The notes under the pieces: model-generated | What the model saw: only the letters and a program-made list of their open reading frames with translations | Told to the model about the DNA's origin: nothing | The model's database searches: none | Source of the DNA: Neofusicoccum parvum | Lineage: Eukaryota > Ascomycota > Dothideomycetes > Botryosphaeriales > Botryosphaeriaceae | Assembly (NCBI GenBank): GCA_020912385.1 | Contig: CP087214.1 | Span: 1,860,001-1,924,000, forward strand | Reading direction: 5' to 3' | DNA length: 64,000 nt | Position numbers and translations under genes: made by a program | Shown here: positions 58,035 through 64,000 of the stretch, one piece after another | Position numbering within the stretch: position 1 is the first letter of the stretch | Layout: the number at the start of each line of letters is the position of its first letter

Positions 58035-58304
58035 CGAGGCTCCAACCGGAGGGATAACTAATATACTAGGGAAGAAAGGGGTTTTATAGAAGAGGTATTA
58101 TAGGAAGTATTAGGAGATTACATAGGAGAGGGGTAGAAGTACGTGTTTATAGTGTCTCGCCAGACGGGTTATCTAGATACCACTTCCGGGTAGATATCCT
58201 TGTTTTCGTTAGGAATTCTAGGGTTTTAGATATTCCTATCGGGGCGTCTAGTAGGTTTACTAGGTCTGGATTACTATTATTTAGTTGCCGTTTTAGTTCC
58301 TCTC

Positions 58305-58318
58305 CGCCGCCACCAGAT
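58305..58318. repeat. 14-bp target-site duplication, right copy
   Basis: Exact copy of 51940-51953. Confidence 0.8.
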
Positions 58319-58341
58319 CTTCCGTCGACAGAGTACCTTCA

Positions 58342-58416
58342 CACCTTCTTCCGCATCTGAAGGCAGATCCAGATCTGATTCTTCAAGCCCGACACGGCAA
58401 CTGCTGCCGTTGTCAA
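58342..58416 (+). repeat. Leader repeat copy R2
   Basis: 75 bp, partner of 51858-51930. It ends 14 bp before the ATG of the orphan gene at 58431, so the duplicated unit probably lies in that gene's 5' leader or core promoter. Confidence 0.85.
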
Positions 58417-58430
58417 CAAAATCCAGAAGA

Positions 58431-59087
58431 ATGTCGGGTTCCAAGCAGAAGGTCCTGGAGCTCCTCCAGATGAATGACGAAAAGTCATTGGAAAATGAGA
58501 TCTTGTCACAGAAGCCATTCAAACTGGCTTTCGAAAAGTTTCGAGAGGAGTGGATGTGGAACGGGAGCCGCACCGGCCGTGGACCTGGAATTGTCTAGAT
58601 TGTGGACACGGTGATTCCTGAGCTCGACATGGGCTTCGAATCGAAATACAATGGGGGGATGGGCAGGAAAAACTGGACGGCGCTCGAATTCTCCGCGTAT
58701 TTCGTGTTCAGAGTGTACACCATGCACCAAATGCACGGGCTGCCGCTATGTGATCCTGCGCACAGTGACAGTGCGAGGCGGGTAATTGAGGGCTTAGCTC
58801 GGCTGTTACAACTCCTCATTTACGAGTACCTGCCGAGCAGGCGCGGCAAGCTGGCGAGATTGGCTGAAGAGTATCTTCCGCCGACAAAACATCTGGAGAG
58901 AAAGGCGGCGTTCGACCGTACCCAAGTGAAGAAGGGTAAACAACCAACCTTTCTTGCTCGTGGAAACCAGGTACAAATGTACCTGAATGGCCACACGATC
59001 ATCGTCACAGCAGAACCAGATGATGAGATTGAGAGTACCTCGACCCAGAATCTTCCAAGAAGAATTACCGGAGCAACAGAGGAATAG
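58431..59087 (+). pseudogene. Unrecognised orphan gene with one nonsense codon
   Basis: ATG 58431 (MSGSKQKVLELLQMNDEKSL) opens a frame of 218 codons interrupted only by TAG at 58596-58598 (codon 56) and ending at TAG 59085-59087. Both halves look coding: charged helices early, then a hydrophobic region (FSAYFVFRVYTMHQMHGLPL, ARLLQLLIYEYLP) and a basic stretch. No known domain. The TAG fits CAG-to-TAG. A 20-bp GT-AG removal at the stop would be far too short for an intron. Translation could restart downstream at MGFESKY. Its upstream region was split by the transposon nest, which may have cut it off from part of its promoter. Confidence 0.5.
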
Positions 59088-59739
59088 AGGCAAAACTGCC
59101 TTCAAAATCTCACCACCTCACCAGATCCTAATAGAAGGAAGCTTTGGGACTATGTTCTTCGGATTCCCAGCCCAGGAAATGCGGAAGGGTCACCCTAACG
59201 GTAGCAAGTACGAGGCTTCAACGGATCTTCACACATAGCGGTAGTTAACATCGAGCACCCGCTTTCACATAGACACAGGCCCCAATTTGGGGCTCGGTCT
59301 AAGCGATGATAGCATCATGAGTTCAGTAGTGTTGAACAAACAGCCTAAGGGCTACTGCACCTGGGTGGATTTCAGCTGTAGAGCGAGTTGGTTTCCTAGA
59401 GAAGCAATCTGGTTGGGAAACCAAAGGTCCGAAAAGGACCAGATTGGCGAGAGCCAATTGGGGTTTAGTGTAGCACGTGACGCACACGTATATCTTCCGT
59501 GTACGGCTAACAGGTAGAAGAATTGAACGACTCATCGTAGACTGTCTCTATACCGCTGCTGTGAACCCTCATTGTTCAACAAGTAGGAAGATTGATTTAA
59601 TTTTGCTAGCTGAACCAAGTGAATGTGCAATGTCCAAAGTGGAGAGGAATCTGGCCGCTATCGTCGACATAGGTGTGGTCTCTGGCTCATTCTCCTCCAT
59701 CTCATCGGTCATGGCCTCAGTCAAATGCTCAAAACCGAC
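59088..59739. other. Non-coding or degenerate stretch
   Basis: About 650 bp of short open frames in both strands, none convincing. Might be remains of a gene following the orphan. Confidence 0.4.
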
Positions 59740-60220
59740 TCATCCGATGCGCTCCTTGGGATCATGGACCGTGTCGACAAAGCTCTTTTTGAGCTGGATG
59801 GTCTCCAGGTCAGCGTCGATAGCGACTCCAACGTCCTGACCTCGATGACCCACGAAAGGCCTTTGCACATCTCGGGCGCAATGACGCGCTCGAAAGCCGC
59901 TGTTCCCGGTCTTGGCTACCTGTCGTATGGACACCTTTTTTTCGTGGCCGACAGCGCTTCCTGACCCGCGCGTAGAGTTTGACAACGCTACGCTTACTCC
60001 CAACATTGAACTCTGCGCCCGCTGCGAAGGCTTTCCTCGAGTCCTTCAGTGCCCTCTGTTCTTGACACAGGGTTTCTTTCACGCGTTTCCTCAAGATCTC
60101 CAGCTTGGCAGCCTGCACGCTGCTTCAACACTATCCAAGGTATTTCTAATCCTATCGCACCGCTACTGGATTGCTGCTAACAGCTGAATCTGTTTCAGCA
60201 ACCTCATCCACTGATTTCAT
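59740..60220 (-). pseudogene. Possible small coiled-coil gene or relic
   Basis: On the minus strand, MKSVDEVAETDSAVSSNPVA (60220-60161) precedes a possible GTGCGA donor; after an AG near 60118 comes AAKLEILRKRVKET and KDSRKAFAAGAEFNVG, then a GTAAGC donor and SAVGHEKKVSIRQ, ending with DLETIQLKKSFVDTVHDPKE and TGA at 59740. The pieces are helix-like and charged, and GT/AG sites occur between them, but the total is short and no homologue is recognised. Confidence 0.3.
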
Positions 60221-60566
60221 GTCCGCCTTCTGCCTGCATGCCCACCAACCCGCTCGCGGCAGCAGCTGAAGACACTCTCCATTTGCTCTGCTCTCAAATT
60301 CGTCTACAAAGAAGATCCAGCCAGATCTTCTACCGGCAGCGTCAGCGTCTCACCGCAATTGCTAGCAAGAAAACAACCCCCACCTCACGCAACCCTTCAA
60401 AAAGGCAAGCTGTGAGCATGTCGACTTACTGGACAAAAGACACCTTATAGTGATTTCTGGACCAGAACTTCCTCCTGAGAGCACCTGAAGAAAAAAAAAA
60501 CGACAGAAATTATGCGTATGACTTGGCCGCTTCAGCAAAACCGCCAAATTTTGCCTGAAAGCCACC

Positions 60567-60740
60567 TCCTCCTGGAAACTAGGCCTAACCAGCCTATTCC
60601 CGCTCAATTTGCGCGCCAAACCCCGACTAGATCCCTCCAGTCCCAGGAAATAGGCCTAACCCGCCTGATTCCACTCAATATTCGACCAACCCCCGCCAGA
60701 ACCTGACTGAAGTCCCTCCAGGCCTAGGAAACAGGCCGTT
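60567..60740. repeat. Degenerate tandem repeat, roughly 75-85 bp unit
   Basis: Two and a bit imperfect copies sharing AGGCCTAAC-CGCCT, CACTCAAT/CGCTCAAT and TCCCTCCAG blocks. Boundaries are approximate. Confidence 0.6.
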
Positions 60741-61488
60741 CAGGTACCAATTGCCGGAGTTTTCGAATTCCCAAGATACCATATTTGCTGTAAGGGATCT
60801 AGTTCACCAGGTAATTGAAAAATCAACGGACTGATACCAGGAGTTGTGCCTATTAGACATACTAGAGGTCTTTTACAAATACATAGAAAAGGGAAGGCTT
60901 AATTTTACCTCGTCTATTTTGGGAACTATAATATAGCAACTAAGGCTGTCTATAATCTAACCTACATACAAACTAGTAAAACATTAAAAGGTGTAAACGA
61001 CCCCTCAATTGCGTATATTGCGCCGGCCCCCACCATACGTTAAAGCACTCCTGCAAGAACTGCAATAGTAGGGGAAATTGCGCGCATTTACTCCCTGAAT
61101 GCTGGCACTGTAAGGGCCCCCACTTTACTAGCGACCCTAGGTGTGAATCTAGACCGCGCTAAAAGCCCCTCCCCCCTTTTTTTTCCCATGTTTAATTTCC
61201 TACTAAATTACCCTAATACTCCTTTCCTTATTTCCTTTGTTAAATTCCCGCTTGAAAAGCGATCCGTTCAGTGTGTTCAGCCCAAGCTAGAATAGTAGAA
61301 AGGAGTAACCCCTATTCCAGCCCGTTAACCCCCTCCCACACTCCTTAGTAGATGCTTTTAGGGTATCTCGTCTTCATAGTCTTAGACTCAATAGCGACAT
61401 AAATGAAAATCCAAATCCAAATCCAATGATAGTAGTGTTATAAATATATATCAGGTTTTTATGCCACCTTGGGACAGTTCTCGGCTTC
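60741..61488. other. AT-rich degenerate sequence with transposon relic
   Basis: Noticeably richer in A/T and in TAA/TAG triplets than the gene regions. It includes the zinc-knuckle relic at 61050-61163 and a T-run at 61177-61186. No intact gene. Confidence 0.55.
61050..61163 (+). pseudogene. Zinc-knuckle relic, probably of a retrotransposon gag-like ORF1
   Basis: A short frame reads CKNCNSRGNCAHLLPECWHC then KGPHFTSDPRCESRPR and stop. The paired Cys/His spacing resembles the tandem knuckles at the end of LINE ORF1 or gag proteins. Too short and isolated for firm assignment. Confidence 0.35.
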
Positions 61489-63347
61489 TCATCCCATTTG
61501 AGAAACCGGCCCAGTCGTTTCCATCTTGAGAATGACGAAGAGATCATGCCTTGCCCACCAGCTACGGAGTCTCTTACCGTAGATGTATACGGGTAGGGCG
61601 AGGAGACAGAGGAAAATAGAAGTGCCCCCGAAGACATACATGATCTCTTCGGGCCCCTTAGCGGCGACCCAGTCGTTGGCGAAGTTGGAAAGCCCGTAGA
61701 ACATAAAATTCTAATCCACCACGTCAGCAGGTATCGTGTCGAAGGTCGTGTCGCGCCCACCTTGAAAAGCATATTCATAACGAACATCTCGTTGCTCTGG
61801 CTGCGGAACGCATCGAGGGCGTATGAGAGCGTGGCGAATATGCCAATCAGGACGCCTACCATCATGACGCCCTGGAGAAACGCGCATAGCGCAGACGCCG
61901 CGCCGACGGCCATGGAGTAGCCGAACAGAAACATGCCCAGCGCGCAGGTAATCATTGCGATGGTCATGAAAACCAAGCGGAACTCGGGCTCACTGCGGCA
62001 ATTAGCGTCTCATGGTAGTGAGTCTGGGCGACAATGCAGCTTACTAGACGCCTGTGTTCTTCTTCGTGATCCATTTGACAACAGGGTCGCTTCCCCAGCC
62101 GACAATGATGGAACCGATCATCCCGCCGATGAAGGGCCCAGCGCCAAGGTAGCCAATTTGGGCGGGCCCATAGTTCCACGGGGGGCCGGAGAATATGCCA
62201 GATAGGATGATGGCCGAGCCAACGTACCAGCTGTTCAGAAGGCCAGATGTAATGACGGCGTAGCATGCGGCAGGGTTCAACAGGGTAAGGAACGGCCCAA
62301 AGAGGAACTTGAAGATGCTGTCTCTCGAGTACACGCCCGTGAAGATGGCAAGAGACTGGGCAAAGGTCTTCTTGCGGGGGACGGCAGTGGCTGATGCAGC
62401 ATCGCCACCCGAGGCGGGGTACTCGCGATACTCGACCTGGTCCTTGGCCAGCTCCTCGAGCTTCTCCTCTCGCACGAGATCCGTGTCGTACTTGGTGGCC
62501 CGAAGATACGTAGTCTCGGGGCAGAACAGGAACATGGCGATGAACTGGATGACGAGGAAGATCTGGAACAGATGGAACAGCCACAGCCAGCCGAGATCAG
62601 CAAACACCTGGCCGCAGATGATCGAAGCCAGACTCGAGGCCGAGTTGAGAACGAAGTTGATGAGGGAAACACGCAGACCACGCTGGTGGACGAAGTACAT
62701 GTCGCCGACGGTTGCGACGATGAGAGACTCAAAGGCACTGGTCGAGAAGCCCTGGATGATCCGGGCGGCGAGCAAGTAGTTGTAGCTGATCCTGGCCTCG
62801 CCAACGGCTGTTCCGATGATGTCGAAGAGGGTTGATGCCAGGAACACGGGGCGTTTGCCGTACTTGCGGCTCAGGGCGCACACGAACGGCCCAATGCAGC
62901 CGGCAGCCAGCAGGTTGTAGCCCGAGACCAGGACGACGGGCGTGAGGGGCATGTTGAGCGTCTGGGCAATGGAGAAGTACGAGGCATTGAGGAACGGGCC
63001 CTTGGTCTGTGAGCCATGCGCCAGCGACGCCCACAGGGCGACTCACGTTTGTGCCGGCATTCAGCATGGCGCCCAAGCAGAGGACGGCTGTGATCAGCTC
63101 CTTCCTCCACATGGGCCAGTTGAGCGGGTCATTGGGGTCATCGCTAGGCTGTGGAGACAGCACAATGTGCGCGTCTCTGCCCGTGCCGTGCTTCAGGCCT
63201 TGGGTGGCCTCTTCGGTGTGCGCGGCTTCGTCGTCCAGCAGCACCGTTCCAGGGACGTGCGGGAGAGCACTGTGGTCTGCGGGCATTAGCGGTCTGTTGG
63301 CCGTCGGGGGAAGCAGAGCGGCTACCTTCCAATACGCCAAGGCCCAT
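61489..63347 (-). CDS. MFS transporter, DHA1-like (polyamine/drug exporter type), 555 aa
   Basis: Five exons (63347-63326, 63276-63047, 63006-62045, 61992-61761, 61710-61489), introns 40-52 nt. The tiny first exon gives MGLGVLE, which after splicing reads MGLGVLEDHSALPHVPGTV, the usual start of this fungal group. The N-terminal tail has DDPNDPLNWPMWRKEL, another hallmark. Twelve hydrophobic helices are expected; motif A after TM2 is SRKYGKRPVF. The central loop is charged (REEKLEELAKDQVEYREYP). The fourth junction restores KKNTGVYEPEFRLVFM, conserved in the family. Plasma-membrane H+ antiport of drugs or polyamines is the family role; substrate not inferable. The 40-nt second intron is short but restores frame. 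Confidence 0.92.
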
Positions 63348-64000
63348 CGTGAACGCTGCAGCAGAGAAAAGCATGCAGTGTACAGACAAGCAACTCGCGC
63401 GGCAGGGCTGGCCATTATGTCCTCAGCAAGCCAATGCCCAGGTGGCAGGCCAGGACCCTGTACCCAGCATTCCCCGCACACCCCATCTCAGCCAAAAAGC
63501 CACAGCTGGAGCGCCCAAGTAATCATCCGCTCGATTGATTCCCGTTGCTTTACCCCACACCGGAGCCACCACTAAGCTCCAATCGACTTAGCTCTCTTGA
63601 CAGCATTGCTTAACAGCACAACTGCGGCGCTCCGTCGAGTCACGATGTCGGCATTGCCAGCCGTCAAGTGCCGCGTGTTGGCACTGAGCGTTCCATCGCT
63701 CAGCCGTCGTCGCATGATTCTCTTTTTCTGACATCTGGCTCGAACGTCCTGTGTCGGACGAAAAGGTCAATCTGGGAGGGAGGATCGCGTTGGAAGGCCG
63801 GGCGGCTTGTCGCTTGTATGTTCCCGGCTGACGCGATACAGCAGGGAGCGGTGTCTCGAGTCGTGGCCATGCCTCGTCTGGCCCAGCACAGGAGTGCGTG
63901 AGGAGAAGACGCAGCTGGGCACGACGGACCTGCGTACTGGCACAGAGGCCACTTGGCTATTTCTGGCCTAGCGCGTCCGGTGTCTTTCCTTGCGCGCGGC
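63348..64000. other. Upstream region of the MFS gene, window edge
   Basis: 653 bp with the transporter promoter; no further gene supported before the window ends. Confidence 0.5.

Larger units (their letters stand above)
51954..58304 (-). mobile_element. 5'-truncated LINE-like (non-LTR) fragment, split by an LTR element
   Basis: Flanked by an exact 14-bp target duplication. Read on the minus strand it ends in a TAAA repeat tail (51954-51976 on +). Only about 390 bp belong to it: 58304-58040 and 52076-51954, the rest being the inserted LTR element. The right part carries an open frame (58302-58147, 51 codons plus stop) with the ending KTLEFLTKTRISTRKWYLDN, reminiscent of the C-terminus of fungal Tad-type LINE polyproteins. 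The family assignment is by resemblance. The tail, truncation and variable-length target duplication support a LINE mechanism. Confidence 0.65.

Noticed and set aside
58584..58598. Mini-intron removing the TAG in the orphan gene
   Set aside because: The only GT-AG pair spanning it is about 20 bp, too short to be spliced.
1..64000. tRNA, rRNA or CRISPR features
   Set aside because: No convincing A/B-box pairs or rRNA blocks noticed by eye; CRISPR arrays are not expected in a fungal nuclear genome. A covariance-model scan would be needed to exclude a tRNA.

Overview
This window is nuclear DNA of a filamentous ascomycete (Pezizomycotina). Most genes are split by 40-76 nt GT-AG introns. The proteins match filamentous-fungal versions of DASH Ask1, an APSES factor, a fungal TRP channel and a P5A ATPase. 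A retroelement carries nonsense changes of the kind left by repeat-induced point mutation (RIP). Secreted pectinases and a small cysteine-rich secreted protein suggest a plant-associated lifestyle. Dothideomycetes is my best guess for the class; I cannot name a species.

Layout. 0.1-1.5 kb: multi-pass membrane protein (-). 3.3-6.6 kb: pectin methylesterase (-) and GH28 polygalacturonase (+), transcribed divergently. 7.0-10.7 kb: Yvc1-type TRP channel and eIF2-alpha (both -). 12.7-13.0 kb: 8-Cys secreted protein (+). 13.3-18.3 kb: GNAT acetyltransferase (-), LYR-domain protein (-), then the divergent cell-cycle factor Mbp1 (+). 19.8-21.8 kb: F-box-like protein (+). 22.9-29.3 kb: glutaminyl-tRNA synthetase (-) divergent from Spf1 P5A-ATPase (+). 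30.2-36.7 kb: sedolisin protease (+), Zn2Cys6 factor (+), FAD monooxygenase (-). 37.9-46.4 kb: mitochondrial malate dehydrogenase (-) divergent from an NmrA-like protein (+), carnitine acetyltransferase (+), Ask1 (-) divergent from a short-chain dehydrogenase (+). 61.5-63.3 kb: MFS transporter (-).

From about 46.4 to 61.4 kb the conserved genes stop and an accessory block begins. It holds two unrecognised genes with broken frames, a coiled-coil gene with a C-terminal cysteine cluster, and a nested transposon. The transposon is a complete Ty3/Gypsy-type LTR element (52077-58034, 181-bp LTRs, 5-bp target duplication CGAGG) inserted in a 5'-truncated LINE-like fragment. That fragment has its own 14-bp target duplication and split a small tandem duplication upstream of an orphan gene. 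All 13 premature stops I found in gag and pol are TAA or TAG and each is explainable by CpA-to-TpA change. Beyond 59.1 kb lie degenerate repeats and a zinc-knuckle relic.

Most of the window is housekeeping or metabolic. Functionally coherent neighbours are the pectinase pair and, possibly, the Mbp1 gene with an MCB box in its own divergent promoter. Carnitine acetyltransferase and malate dehydrogenase both serve acetyl/redox transfer between organelles, but their proximity is probably incidental. Exon boundaries were set by hand from reading frame, GT/AG sites and family similarity; they are predictions.
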